A stretch of DNA of 64,000 nucleotides from Clostridiales bacterium (GTDB taxonomy: Bacteria > Bacillota > Clostridia > Christensenellales > Aristaeellaceae). A program made the position numbers and the translations under genes. Position 1 is the stretch's first letter; every line of letters begins with the position of its first letter. The notes under the pieces were generated by a model. It was given only the letters and a program-made list of their open reading frames with translations, searched no databases and had not been told where the DNA came from. Of this stretch, positions 18,052 to 28,216 are shown one piece after another. The stretch covers positions 1-64,000 of the forward strand of contig JAFGGL010000019.1 of NCBI GenBank assembly GCA_016930575.1, in the 5' to 3' direction.

Positions 18052-18515
18052 AGTTGCATCCTCTCTTCACGTTCATTATTTTTAATCGCGCTGAAATCCG
18101 CATCCGTTGGACCGTGCGGTTTCATTGCCGGCGCGTGCCGGGGAGGCGGAAATTCAATGGATATCTTAAAAGCGTCCTGTCCGCCCCGGTTCCCGTACTG
18201 TACCGCAACGCATCCCGTTGACTGTAAGCCTCGATTGCTTTATTGATATCCAAGTACGTTAAGAGCAATCGTTATGAATATACCGATCATAATACGCTTG
18301 TTTACATAGGCGAAGTCGATCTTAATGCAAAGTTACGTGGAGTGTCTTCTTGTTATAGTCTGCGTGTCGGTATTATAGCACAAACCGTAAATCATGAATA
18401 GCGGATATTCCTTTCATGCATAAAGGCAATGCACGTACAAGCCGTTCGGCGCTATATGACAAACCATCCGTATCCAAACCGGAAGCCGCGTTTCCCGGGC
18501 CGGATGATTCCGGTT
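18052..18515. other. Intergenic region, one promoter element
   Basis: 464 bases between two minus-strand genes. A TATAAT on the minus strand (18372-18377) may be the -10 box of the sensor-GGDEF gene, which would then have a leader of about 310 bases. I find no clear -35 box, terminator, gene or known riboswitch. Confidence 0.4.
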
Positions 18516-21500
18516 TTATTCTCCGAACACCTCCTCGCAGAATATCTTCGTGACCTGAGGATCAAACTGCGTGCCGGCGCAGCGCTTGATTTCTTCTATC
18601 GCCTCTTCATGGCTAACGGCTTTTTGATATACGCGGTCCTGAGTCATGGCATCGTACGCGTCAACGACCGACAGTATCCGCGACAGCAGCGGGATTTCGC
18701 TGCCTTTCAGCCCCTGTGGATACCCGCTGCCGTCCCATCGTTCATGATGGCAGAGTATATAGTTGGCGATCGGCGCAAGGCTTGAGGCAGACATAGCGAT
18801 CCTCTCGCCGATCTCCGGGTGTTTCTTCATCTCGGCCCATTCCTCTTCGTTGAGTTTTCCCGGTTTGTTCAATACTTGCTCGCTGATGCCGACTTTGCCG
18901 ATATCGTGCAGTTCCGCGAGCAGCTCCATATTATTCAAATCCCCCTCGGACAGCCCCATGGACGTCCCGACTTTTCTGGCCATCTCGGCCATTCTCTCCT
19001 CATGCGCTTCCGTCTCGTGGCTTTTTTCCATCATCGTGGCTTTGATCGTTGCGAGGATGGAAGAATGCGAACTTTTCTGTTCCAGCAGCTTGCGCTGGAA
19101 TAAATAATTATCCGCCTGCTTATTGGCTTCCACCCAATCATCGTCGATCGTTTCCTTGGTCCCCGCGCCCAACGCCAGGCTGATGTGCAGCGAAGCATTG
19201 GAAATCTGCGCGTTATACTCGCCGCAGGCTTCCTGGATGTTGTAAAGGATCTCCATGGCTTTTCTGAAGTCCGTCCTGGGAAGCAGGAACGAAAAATCAT
19301 CGCCTCCCGTTCTGGCAAGGATATCCCCTTCCCGGCAAAATCCGCGCAGGAACTCAGCCGTCTGGACGATTACCCTGTCGCCCTCGTCGAATCCAAACGA
19401 ATCGTTGATCAGCTTCAAGCCGTTGATGTCCGCCAGAATTATTGACAGAGGCATTTGTTCGGGTACATTCAGCTGTTCGGCTTCCCTGGCGAAATACCGT
19501 CGGTTCACCAATCCTGTCATCGCATCGTGGGTATTGGCGTAGATCAGCTTTTCCGTCGCTGTTTTCTGTTCCGTAATATCACTGACAAAGCAGAGGAAGC
19601 GGTCTTCGGACAGCTTGACGGCACGAACATTGACCCATCGGGCCGAACCGTCTTTATGCTTGATTTGCAAATCCCCGTTTACAGCGCCTTGGTCTGCCAA
19701 CTCTTTTAGTAGCTGTAACACCTTATCCAGAGAACCAGCCGCGATGAAATCTGTCAATTCCATTTTCTGTAGTTCTTCTCCGGTATATCCGGATACCTTT
19801 CCGGTCGCTGCGTTCGTTTCAATAACCTGCCCTTTATCATTAATGATAAGAATACCGGTAGGCGCGTTTTCAATGTAACTCGCGTACCTCTTTTCACTCT
19901 CGTGCAACGCCTGTTCCGCCAAAATGCGTTCCGTTACATCGATGCCGATATAACCGAACAGCTTTTCGCTGTTATCGGCGACCGGTATAGCAAAGAACCG
20001 GCTTTCAAAAAACCGTTCCCCGTTCGGTAATTCCAAAGGCTGCAGCCCCTCAAAGATATTTTCGTCAGTCTGCTTCTGGGAAACAGTTTCCAAAACCTTG
20101 TCCGCTATATCTTTGGGCAGGAACTGCGACACATCTTTGTTGCGCAGTTCTTCTTTGGAGGTGGACAGCATTTTGTATACATAGCTTGACGCTTCAATGC
20201 ATCTGCCTTTGCTGTCGAAAATAATGATCGGTATCAGGCTGTTTTCCAGCAGACCCTGCAGCCTGAGCAAGTTCTCCTTCGCTTCCTTTTCGGCCCGTAC
20301 GAGCTGTGTAATATCGGTGAACGTGCAGGCGAACTGCATCGGCTTCGGCCTGTACGCGCTGATGGCATAGTGTTTCCCCAGCCCGGAAGAAAAATTCTCA
20401 AACTTCACAGGCTCGCCCGTCAGGGCGACCTTTGCGTACGTTTCGATCCAAAAAGGTTCTATATCCGGGATGACATCCCGAACCGATTTTCCGATGATAT
20501 CGTCTGCTTTCAACCCGGTCATGGCCTCAAAGGCCGGATTCGCAGCCAGGAAGCGGTAGTCGACCGGTTTCCCCTGCTCGTCGCAGATGATTTCATGCAC
20601 GGCGAAAGCGTCCATCATTCTGTTGAAAAGAGTCCTGTAATCATGCCGGGCTTTCCGCTCGGCCGTGATATCTTCGAACAGCGCATATGCCTGATACGGC
20701 TTTTTTTCACCGGGCCGGAATAACGGCGTGGCGTAGACGGACAGCCATACGCGCTCGCTGATCTGCGGCTGGAACACGCCCATAACGAACGGCCCGAACG
20801 GTTTGCCGGTACGCAGCGCGACCATGTTTGGATGATCATTCCCCGACATCTCCGTTCCATCCTCCCGGATCGCCTGCCAGTGCGGGTCCATGGACGTCTT
20901 CCCCCGCATCTGATCAAGGGTCATCCCCAGTACGCGCTCCGCAGCCGGGTTCGCGGAAATGATCTCGCCGTCCGCCGACTGGTACACGACGCCCTGAGCC
21001 ATCGTCTCAAACAGCCGCCTGTAGTTTTCCTCGCTTACGCGCAGCTGGTCCTGCGCCGCTTTCTGAAGCGTAATATCCTTCAGAATACAATGCGACTGTA
21101 TAATCTCGTTGTTATTTCCGTAGCGGATCTTGCCTTCATGGCTGATATACAACGGCTTGCCTGCTTTGGTGAGGATTTCCAATTCGCATTGGCAGTAGCC
21201 CTGCTTCTTGAATTCGGAGAATTTCTGGTCGTAGAATTCCAGGAACTCCGGGGAAAGGAAGTCGCTGAATTTCCTGCCGATCACCTCGTCGCGGGTATAT
21301 TCCATCATGTCCAGCCACTGCCGGTTGACGGTGAGAATCCTGCCGTCTTCGTCCAGGGACTGGTATCCCAGCGGAGCTTGTTCAAACAACACGCGGAACC
21401 GTTCTTCGGATTGTTCCAACTGCTTCTGAAGCTGCCTGGTATCCGACTGGCGCATCAGCAGCATGCTCAAAAGCATCGACGTCACCGGATAGATGACCAG

Positions 21501-22010
21501 AACGGGCAGCGCGATCGCGCGGATGGTGTCGATGTTGTTCGGGTAGGGAAGCAAAAGCATACAGGCGAGCATGACCAAATGGACGATCATGCTCATCAGG
21601 TAAGTGTTGAGCCATCGCCATTTCATCGTCTTGGGGTACATCCATCGCCGCCACGCCAGCCCGATGAGCGCGCAGGAGGTGATCACGGATACTCCGGGCA
21701 GCGTTCCGATACCCCCGGCACTGATCCGGAACGCCAGGGCGGCGGCGGTCGTGATCGCCGCCGGGACAGGCCCGAATACGAGAGCGGTCACACTGATTAA
21801 AATCGATCGTGTATCGAATACAAGACCGGGCTGAAGCGTATACGGCAATGCCATGATGGTAAGGCAGATGGCTGCGGTAGAAACACCCGTTACGATCAGC
21901 TGTATGCGGCGGTAACGGGATAGGATCACATGTACAACTTCGAAAATAACGGACAAAGCCAATAAGAATGAAGCGTTTTGAATGAGTGACAAGAAAATCG
22001 ACGAATCCAT
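18516..22010 (-). CDS. Membrane PAS/GGDDF/HD-GYP signalling protein
   Basis: 1164 aa. Residues 1-190 hold about six membrane helices resembling the LytS-type 5TMR sensor. Five PAS modules follow (about 205-330, 330-450, 450-580, 590-710, 710-830). A GGDEF domain has the variant GGDDF near 905 (ARTGGDDFSF), and an HD-GYP domain has ELHDIGKVG near 1030 and DGSGYPQGLKG near 1090. It may both make and break c-di-GMP, though Asp in place of Glu at GGDDF could weaken synthesis. ATG 22010 has GGGGG 8 bases upstream, better than the GTG at 22049. A -10 box lies at 22176-22181 (minus strand). Confidence 0.9.
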   Translation of the reverse strand: MDSSIFLSLIQNASFLLALSVIFEVVHVILSRYRRIQLIVTGVSTAAICLTIMALPYTLQPGLVFDTRSILISVTALVFGPVPAAITTAAALAFRISAGGIGTLPGVSVITSCALIGLAWRRWMYPKTMKWRWLNTYLMSMIVHLVMLACMLLLPYPNNIDTIRAIALPVLVIYPVTSMLLSMLLMRQSDTRQLQKQLEQSEERFRVLFEQAPLGYQSLDEDGRILTVNRQWLDMMEYTRDEVIGRKFSDFLSPEFLEFYDQKFSEFKKQGYCQCELEILTKAGKPLYISHEGKIRYGNNNEIIQSHCILKDITLQKAAQDQLRVSEENYRRLFETMAQGVVYQSADGEIISANPAAERVLGMTLDQMRGKTSMDPHWQAIREDGTEMSGNDHPNMVALRTGKPFGPFVMGVFQPQISERVWLSVYATPLFRPGEKKPYQAYALFEDITAERKARHDYRTLFNRMMDAFAVHEIICDEQGKPVDYRFLAANPAFEAMTGLKADDIIGKSVRDVIPDIEPFWIETYAKVALTGEPVKFENFSSGLGKHYAISAYRPKPMQFACTFTDITQLVRAEKEAKENLLRLQGLLENSLIPIIIFDSKGRCIEASSYVYKMLSTSKEELRNKDVSQFLPKDIADKVLETVSQKQTDENIFEGLQPLELPNGERFFESRFFAIPVADNSEKLFGYIGIDVTERILAEQALHESEKRYASYIENAPTGILIINDKGQVIETNAATGKVSGYTGEELQKMELTDFIAAGSLDKVLQLLKELADQGAVNGDLQIKHKDGSARWVNVRAVKLSEDRFLCFVSDITEQKTATEKLIYANTHDAMTGLVNRRYFAREAEQLNVPEQMPLSIILADINGLKLINDSFGFDEGDRVIVQTAEFLRGFCREGDILARTGGDDFSFLLPRTDFRKAMEILYNIQEACGEYNAQISNASLHISLALGAGTKETIDDDWVEANKQADNYLFQRKLLEQKSSHSSILATIKATMMEKSHETEAHEERMAEMARKVGTSMGLSEGDLNNMELLAELHDIGKVGISEQVLNKPGKLNEEEWAEMKKHPEIGERIAMSASSLAPIANYILCHHERWDGSGYPQGLKGSEIPLLSRILSVVDAYDAMTQDRVYQKAVSHEEAIEEIKRCAGTQFDPQVTKIFCEEVFGE

Positions 22011-22175
22011 TCTTTTCGCCCCCAATCTACTGCTACGGTATACGTACACTCCTTCAGTTTGATTTTTACCGTCGCCGGTATACCGTCATGAATTAACCGT
22101 ATCGCTCCATGATTGTTCAAACCAATGCATGAAAGCTGTCTTTCTTATAGCAATGTAAACGCTTTATATGTTGTA

Positions 22176-22181
22176 ATTATA
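22176..22181 (-). promoter_or_regulatory. Possible -10 box of the PAS/GGDDF/HD-GYP gene
   Basis: TATAAT on the minus strand with flanking TGG; no good -35 box. It would give a leader of about 160 bases. Confidence 0.4.
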
Positions 22182-22334
22182 CCACATCGGAGACATACTA
22201 ACCAGCGCGTGCTCAACCTCTCTCGCTTTTAGGTTCCGGCAATGCCGTCCGCAGTTTACAAGCCCGTCATTTTTATGGTACTATCTTCGATAGATATAGC
22301 ATATACCTTTCGCGGCTGATTCGGGGGTGTGAAA

Positions 22335-24245
22335 ATGAAAAAGCGCCGCGTATTCACCATCGTCTGTGCTCTTGTGCTGCTTTGTGCGGGTTTGCAGGCA
22401 ACGGCTGGTTCTGCCGCAGATACCGGTAGCGGTGCCGATACGCAATGGATTTCCTATACCAACGGCAACTGGATCAACGGCGTCGCCGTCGATTCCGGCG
22501 GAAGCATATGGGCCGCAAGCTCCGGCGGCGCGGTGCGCTGGGATGCGGCCGCGCAAACGTATGAGAAGTTCACGTCCGAACACGGCCTGTGCTCCAACCA
22601 GCTCAGCGCGGCCGCCGCTGCGCCGGACGGGGCCGTATGGCTTGCAAGCCTCGACAACGGGATTTCCTGTTATCGGGACGGCGCTTTTGCCACCTATACC
22701 GTACGGGACGGCCTGCCCTCCAACGTCGTGCAGGATATCGCCGCCGCGCCCGACGGCAGCGTGTGGGCGGCGACCTACCTGGGCGTTTCCCGCTTTGACG
22801 GCAAAACCTGGCAAACATACGACGACGGACCGGGCAGGGACATCATCGACGAGGTGGTCTGCGCTCCGGACGGAAGCGTTTGGTTCGCGGCAAAGCAGCA
22901 GGGCCTTTTCCGCCTGTCCGGGTCCGGATGGACGCTGTACGACGAGGCGGCGGGGCTTTCCAACATGGTGATGGACCTGACGCTTGCGGCCGACGGATCG
23001 GTTTTGGCTTCGTTCTATAACGTCGGCCTGGTGCGCTTTTCGGGCGATGCGTTTGCGATCGTCCCGACGGGGGATTCGATTTTTTCCTACGACAGCGTCT
23101 ACTATATCGACGAAGTCGGCAGGCTGTGGGCCGCCAGCGGGCAGGCCATGGGCTGCCTGAACGGCGGCAAATGGGAGTACTTCGGGGGCGACAATACGCT
23201 GCCCATGGGATTTGATACGACGTCCATCCTTTCCGGAAGCGACGGCACCGTTTGGTTCGGCGGGTTCAGGGGCGGCCTGTCCGGTTACCGGGACGGCCGG
23301 TGGACGGTGCTAAAAACGGATGACTGGCTGCCCGACAACGCCCTCCAATCGGTCACGGTGACGGAGGAAGGAAACCTCTGGCTCACATCCGAAACCGCCG
23401 TGACGTACTACGACTGGGAAACGGCGCAGGTCTATCCCCTGCGGCGGAGCGCCCAAAAGCTCATCGTGATGCCCGACAGCGCCGTATACCTGAGTCTGCG
23501 CAACAGCGGCCTGTACCGCTTCGACGGCGCGCAGTGGGCCTATCTCGGCCCCGGCAATGCAAACAACGGCTTTCAGGACGGCGTAGCTGTGACCACAGAG
23601 ACGGTCAAGATCGGCGGCGATATCGCGGGCAACGAATGGTTCACAAAATTGCTTACAGACCGGGACGGCAGCCTGCTTTGCGTTTCCAATATGAACCGTG
23701 TGCGGAAGCTGAACGGCGTACAGTGGTCGGCTTTCCAAACTCCGGTCTATGCCGTTTTCGATCTCGCCCTATCGCAGCGGGGCGTGTACTGGGCGACGAG
23801 CGACGACGGCCTGTTTTCCAGCGCCGATGGGAAAAACTGGGCGCAGCATCCAAGGATCAGCGACGCGAATTATATGGCCTATGATGTCGGGGCCCTCTAT
23901 ATCGCGCCGGACGGGGCCTGCTGGATCGGCGGATCCAGCGGCGTGGGGTGCCAACCGGCCCAAGGGGATTCGTTCTACTTCGTCAGCGGAGATACCGTTC
24001 CGTCCGATGAGGCGGCATGCATCGCAGGCGAACCGGACGGCGCCGTATGGATCGGCACCCGCGATTGCTGGTCGATGACCGGCGGTTCCGGCGCAGCCGT
24101 ATACCGGGACGGCGTATGGACCCCCTTCACCGCCTCGGACGGACTTTCGTCCAACGCCGTGTCCGGCATTGCCGTAACGGAGGGCGACGTTTGGTTTGCG
24201 ACCTTGGGCGGCCTGAGCAGGTACAATGCCGATCCGGCACAATAG
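22335..24245 (+). CDS. Secreted two-component-regulator-propeller-like protein
   Basis: Secreted (signal peptide about 1-27, cleavage near GSA/AD), 636 aa. The mature part is built from repeats of about 40 residues with the Reg_prop pattern: DGAVWLAS, YRDGAFATYTVRDGLPSNVVQDIAAAP, DGSVWAATYLGVSRF and similar, at least ten units, forming one or two seven-bladed propellers. In Bacteroidetes such propellers sense polysaccharide in hybrid sensors; here no kinase or membrane domain follows, so it may be a secreted binding protein. ATG 22335 has GGGGG 7 bases upstream. Confidence 0.85.
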   Translation: MKKRRVFTIVCALVLLCAGLQATAGSAADTGSGADTQWISYTNGNWINGVAVDSGGSIWAASSGGAVRWDAAAQTYEKFTSEHGLCSNQLSAAAAAPDGAVWLASLDNGISCYRDGAFATYTVRDGLPSNVVQDIAAAPDGSVWAATYLGVSRFDGKTWQTYDDGPGRDIIDEVVCAPDGSVWFAAKQQGLFRLSGSGWTLYDEAAGLSNMVMDLTLAADGSVLASFYNVGLVRFSGDAFAIVPTGDSIFSYDSVYYIDEVGRLWAASGQAMGCLNGGKWEYFGGDNTLPMGFDTTSILSGSDGTVWFGGFRGGLSGYRDGRWTVLKTDDWLPDNALQSVTVTEEGNLWLTSETAVTYYDWETAQVYPLRRSAQKLIVMPDSAVYLSLRNSGLYRFDGAQWAYLGPGNANNGFQDGVAVTTETVKIGGDIAGNEWFTKLLTDRDGSLLCVSNMNRVRKLNGVQWSAFQTPVYAVFDLALSQRGVYWATSDDGLFSSADGKNWAQHPRISDANYMAYDVGALYIAPDGACWIGGSSGVGCQPAQGDSFYFVSGDTVPSDEAACIAGEPDGAVWIGTRDCWSMTGGSGAAVYRDGVWTPFTASDGLSSNAVSGIAVTEGDVWFATLGGLSRYNADPAQ

Positions 24246-24303
24246 CCTGTCAAAATACAAATACGGCCAGGCATGTCCCCCGCCGTTATTTCCGCCGCGG
24301 CGC

Positions 24304-24332
24304 TTTACAAACACCTGGGCGTATGCTATATT
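24304..24332 (+). promoter_or_regulatory. Promoter of tRNA-Ala
   Basis: TTTACA (24304-24309), a 17-base spacer and TATATT (24327-24332), 24 bases before the mature tRNA. Confidence 0.75.
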
Positions 24333-25318
24333 ATGATTCGCCTAAAAAGCGCGCCCGGGGCATTAGCGCAGTTGGTAGCGCACAACACTGGCAGTGTTGG
24401 GGTCAGGAGTTCGAGTCTCCTATGCTCCACCAAACGATCCTTAGACGAACTAATGTCGTCAAGATCAACATCAAAATGACTATCTTGTGTCGTATTGCAT
24501 AGGATGGTCATTTTGTCGTCATAGAGATAAATCTTATTCACAAGCATATCAACCAATCCCTGCCTGTACGTGGGATCGTTGATATCACCATTGCGAAACT
24601 GGTTGAGGAAGAAACGAATTTCGCTCATCTCAGGCATGGGATGCTGAGCTGATTCGAGTAGATATTGACGCTCAAGCTCTGCATGCTCTTTTTTCTTTTG
24701 GGTAATTCGATCAGTGATTACATCTACAACTTGTCCACTCTCTAAGGCTTTGAGGAGGTTTTCTATAGCTTTCTCATTCTCAATTAGAAGCTTGCGAAGC
24801 CTTTTGGTATTTCCGTTATTTCCTTCCCGTTTACACAGATCTGCTACCTCTTTCGCAATCGTATTGATGTTCTCTGGCGTTAAGAATTCTCGAAGCTTAT
24901 TGACGACCATATCCTCAATGTAATCCTTGCCGACCGCTTTCTTGTCGCATGATTGATCTCTGCGGTTGGTTACGCATTGATAATAGTAATATGTTTTCTG
25001 CGTCTTGCTCGTACCGCTTGTTCCGTTCATTGCCACTTTACAATGGCCACAAAACAGTTTGGTTGTGAGAAGGAACTTCACTTTCGCCCTTGCTCGCGCA
25101 GGGGCTTTTTTGTTTTTCTCCATCATACGCTGAACCTCCATGAATAGGCTGTCGTCAACGATGCGTGGTAATCCATCAGCGATTTCAATATCGCTGTATT
25201 TGTAGACGCCAGTGTATTTCTTGTTTTTCAAGATACGATTGATACTGCTCTTGTTAAATTCGTTACCGTGAGATGTTTTTATCTGATTGTCGTTTAAATA
25301 ACGGATGATCTCAGCCAT
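24326..25318 (-). pseudogene. Truncated large serine recombinase, C-terminal part
   Basis: 330 codons starting at the recombinase domain (WSMAEIIRYLNDN, then KNKKYTGVYKY), with the zinc ribbon (FCGHCK ... YYQCVTNR..SC) and coiled-coil tail. The catalytic serine resolvase domain is missing: an in-frame TAA lies 8 codons upstream of the first Met. The C-terminal codons (LVEHRRLELLTPTLPV) are the antisense of tRNA-Ala, so the end of the frame is the target tRNA. Lower GC than its neighbours. It is the remnant of an element integrated at the 3' end of the tRNA gene. Confidence 0.85.
24357..24432 (+). tRNA. tRNA-Ala (anticodon GGC)
   Basis: 76 bases folding as a full cloverleaf: acceptor GGGGCAT/ATGCTCC with the alanine identity pair G3-U70, D-arm GCGC/GCGC, anticodon stem CAACA/TGTTG with loop CTGGCAG (anticodon GGC), T-arm AGGAG-TTCGAGT-CTCCT, discriminator A and an encoded CCA. 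A truncated recombinase frame on the opposite strand runs through it. Confidence 0.97.
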
Positions 25319-25639
25319 TGACCAAGTATTCCTGTTTTGTTATGTTATTCTCCATTTACAATTTGTCAACAGAATCATTGATAATCGAGCTGAAAATATC
25401 GCAATTTGAATAGTCGTTTTGTTTCATATGGTATTTATCAATTGTATGATTTTTGATTATGCTATAGAATACCTTTACCAGAGCATATACATGCAATAGA
25501 ACAAGTATGCCGGATAGCATGAGCTTCTCAGAATGAAACTCCCGCCCCAGCATTCTTTCACCTTGATGCAAAGCAGCTGATTGCCACTGCCGATTCGTTG
25601 TTTATAAGCATGGCAGTTTTCAAGCTTTACCGGCTGGGG
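25319..25639. other. AT-rich intergenic region, no supported gene
   Basis: 321 bases between the recombinase remnant and the GDPD gene. A 71-codon minus-strand frame has one hydrophobic stretch but no ribosome site or relatives that I recognise. Probably debris of the integrated element. Confidence 0.5.
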
Positions 25640-26470
25640 CTATTGTTTAGGCGTGAAACCCTCGAATATCCACGAGGCATATCTTCTGCGTGCCTTGTCC
25701 AGCAGCGGCTGGTCCTTGATGGTCCAGGCGACCAAAAAAGCGCCGAACAAACTTTTGGCGAGCAACAAGGAAGGGCTTGCCCGATGTTTGCAGTCATAGG
25801 CGATGAAATGCGGCCGCCCGCGGAAGTTATGCAGAAGATGCTTATGCGTGAAGTGTGATATATACGATTTTGCCTTTCCCGTATACGGCTTGCCGCTTGC
25901 CAGTTGACCACGGATCACATCAGGCGCGTACAGCCGCACATACCGGACGATCTGCGGATGGAAGGATTCTACGCAGAAAGGACCTTGATATACACGCAGA
26001 TGCGCAAGCGCTGCAGCCGCGGTTTTATCATGGTCGCCGTGGCTTTTTATCTCGACGACCAGAGGCACGCGCCCCGCGACTAAAGCGAGCAAATCGGTAA
26101 AAAGCGGGATGGGGCTGCCGTCCGGAAGCGAAGGCAGATCTGCATAGTCGGTCTGCGTGATAATACGGTCCGCGCCGCAGATCCGCGCCGTGCTTGCGTC
26201 ATGATGTACGACCAACTGGTTGTCCCGGGTCAGCTGTACATCCAGTTCGATGCCGTATCCGCCGTCAACTGCCAGCGAAAAGGCCTTCATGCTGTTCTCG
26301 ATGACCTGCCGGTTACCGTCATGCAGCCCCCGATGCGCATAAAGCTTGCCTAAAAGCTTGTCAGCGTCTGGATGCCTATGCGACGGCGCGATAATGTAAA
26401 AATATAGGATCACGAGCGCGGCAATTCCCACAATAAACCATCCAAACCAAGGCACAATAATCACCTTCAC
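25640..26470 (-). CDS. Membrane-anchored glycerophosphodiester phosphodiesterase
   Basis: Hydrolyses glycerophosphodiesters to sn-glycerol-3-phosphate and an alcohol. 276 aa with one N-terminal membrane helix (about 10-28) and a GDPD barrel: AHRGLHDGN..IENSMKAF, ELDVQLTRDNQLVVHHD, and VVEIKSHGDHD. The metal and general-base His/Glu/Asp set is present. The GTG at 26470 lacks a clear ribosome site; GTG at 26455 has AAGG in front and is an alternative start. It faces away from the ABC operon but fits the glycerol-3-phosphate theme of the next 10 kb. Confidence 0.9.
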   Translation of the reverse strand: MKVIIVPWFGWFIVGIAALVILYFYIIAPSHRHPDADKLLGKLYAHRGLHDGNRQVIENSMKAFSLAVDGGYGIELDVQLTRDNQLVVHHDASTARICGADRIITQTDYADLPSLPDGSPIPLFTDLLALVAGRVPLVVEIKSHGDHDKTAAAALAHLRVYQGPFCVESFHPQIVRYVRLYAPDVIRGQLASGKPYTGKAKSYISHFTHKHLLHNFRGRPHFIAYDCKHRASPSLLLAKSLFGAFLVAWTIKDQPLLDKARRRYASWIFEGFTPKQ

Positions 26471-26864
26471 AGAAACATAATATTGAATCGGGTCGGAGAA
26501 ACTTTATATCGTAAGCATCATATTGCATCCAAAAACAAACTGTCAATCCCGTATTTTTATCTCTCCGCCAGGTGGCTAGATCCTCATCATGAAAATTCGC
26601 AAAGCGCTATGATATAAAACATGCCGGGTATCGTACTTGTTGATTTAACAAGAATTTTTGCAAAAGGGGTTGCAAACATAAGAACACAGCAGTATAATGC
26701 AGTTGAGAAATAACAGTACTGACAAAAAAATTGAAACATCCGCTCTCCGCCTTGAGATTTGAGATCAATGAGAGATGCCGTCTCTTGTTGGTTGTTTTTT
26801 TCCCCTTTAAAAATGAATTTCATGCCAAAAGGCATGCAAATAAAAAATCGAAAGGATGAAAGAC
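26471..26864. other. Promoter region of the first ABC operon
   Basis: No gene. It holds the promoter listed separately, a small AGAGA/TCTCT hairpin before a T-run (about 26768-26806), and a perfect 6-bp hairpin CATGCC-AAAA-GGCATG (26821-26836) just upstream of the ribosome site, which could affect translation. Confidence 0.5.
26670..26698 (+). promoter_or_regulatory. Promoter of the UgpB-like ABC operon
   Basis: TTGCAA (26670-26675), a 17-base spacer and TATAAT (26693-26698). It leaves a leader of about 160 bases. Confidence 0.7.
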
Positions 26865-28148
26865 ATGAAGAAGTACCTGGCCTTTGCTTTGGCAGCAATC
26901 ATGTTGCTGTCTGTGGCGCAAGTCTCCCTAGCGGAGAGTTATGAGGTGACCGAACCGATTACCATTCAATGGTGGCACGCCCATGAAGACCGGTTCAATC
27001 CGCAGCTTGAGTATATGATCAGCAAATTCAATGAAACCAATCCCCTTATTACGGTGGAAGCTGTGTACATTGGATCATATGGTGAGATCAACACTCAATT
27101 AATCGCTGCGGTTGCCTCGGGTGACGTTCCCGCGCTTTGCACAGCGAACACCTCCTACCCACCCTCCTATGGCGCAGCCGGTATCTGCGAGGTATTGGAT
27201 CCCTACATTGAAGCATCGGGTTATGATATCGCAGACTTCGGTGAAGGCCTGATTGCAGCGACCAGCTATGAGGGGCAGCAAATCTGCCTTCCTTACCTCA
27301 TCTCCACGCAGGTTATGTTCTACAACAAGGACGACGCGGATGCCGAAGGTATCGTAATGCCGACGACCTTTGACGAAATGGAAGCATTCCTTGAAAAAGC
27401 AACCTTGTTCAACGAAGACGGAACCACCAAACGCTACGGCACGGTCTTTGCCGGCTGGGATTACTGGTACTATGAGATGCTGTATAAGAACAACGGCGTT
27501 AATGTGATCAATGATGACGGCCTGACAACCGACCTTAACGGTGAAGCCGCCACCTATGTAACCAATAAGATCAACGAATGGATTCAGAAAGGGTATGCGT
27601 ATTACGCTTACGGCACGGACGCTTCGCCGAATATGCGCCAGCTTTTCTGGGACGGCGGCACGTTCAGCGTGTTCCATACGTCTTCTCTGTACGATCTGTA
27701 TGTTCAGCAATCAGACTTTGAAGTCGGTATGTGCTGGTTGCCCGGTGGTAATGATGGCGAAACCTTTAAGAGCGAAGTCGGCGGTTCTGTCATTTTAATC
27801 CCCGCCAACGCTTCTCAGGCGCAGAAGAATGCCGCGTGGGTATTCCTGCAGTTCATGACCACCCCCGAGATTAACCTGTATTGGGCCGACAACACTGGCT
27901 ATTTCCCCACGCGCAGAAGCGTACTGGCATCCGAAGCCTGCGCAGAATATCTGGAGCGCAAGCCTTCTATGAAGAACGTGATGGAGATGTCGCAGTGGAT
28001 CAATCCGCGTAACCAAAATCCTGCCTACGACACGGTGGCAAACCTCTGGCGCCACGCGCTGGCGCAGATCTTTGTAGAAGGTGCGCCTGTGCAGGAAATT
28101 TTGGACCAGCTTGCCATGGAAGTCACGGAAGAACTTGAAGACCAATAA
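26865..28148 (+). CDS. ABC transporter extracellular solute-binding protein, UgpB-like
   Basis: Binding protein of a CUT1-type importer, 427 aa. Signal peptide about 1-23 with cleavage SLA/ES; no lipobox cysteine, which is unusual for a Gram-positive binding protein. The mature start ITIQWWHAHEDRFNPQLEYM and later GSYGEINTQLIAAV, VMFYNKDDA and TPEINLYWA resemble UgpB/MalE-type proteins. Together with the neighbouring GDPD and glycerol-3-phosphate genes, glycerophosphodiesters or glycerol-3-phosphate are the likely ligands, by inference. ATG 26865 is preferred to 26856 because AAAGG then has an 8- to 9-base spacer. Confidence 0.88.
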   Translation: MKKYLAFALAAIMLLSVAQVSLAESYEVTEPITIQWWHAHEDRFNPQLEYMISKFNETNPLITVEAVYIGSYGEINTQLIAAVASGDVPALCTANTSYPPSYGAAGICEVLDPYIEASGYDIADFGEGLIAATSYEGQQICLPYLISTQVMFYNKDDADAEGIVMPTTFDEMEAFLEKATLFNEDGTTKRYGTVFAGWDYWYYEMLYKNNGVNVINDDGLTTDLNGEAATYVTNKINEWIQKGYAYYAYGTDASPNMRQLFWDGGTFSVFHTSSLYDLYVQQSDFEVGMCWLPGGNDGETFKSEVGGSVILIPANASQAQKNAAWVFLQFMTTPEINLYWADNTGYFPTRRSVLASEACAEYLERKPSMKNVMEMSQWINPRNQNPAYDTVANLWRHALAQIFVEGAPVQEILDQLAMEVTEELEDQ

Positions 28149-28166
28149 TCCATAATCCGTAGAAAC

Positions 28167-28198
28167 CGGGGGAGAGCATCCTCTCCCCCGATTTCTTT
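28167..28198 (+). terminator. Hairpin between binding-protein and permease genes
   Basis: CGGGGGAGAG-CATC-CTCTCCCCCG (28167-28190), a perfect 10-bp stem, then ATTTCTTT. Such partial terminators or 3'-end stabilisers usually keep binding protein in excess over permease. Confidence 0.75.
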
Positions 28199-28216
28199 AC
28201 AGGGGATATAACAAGA

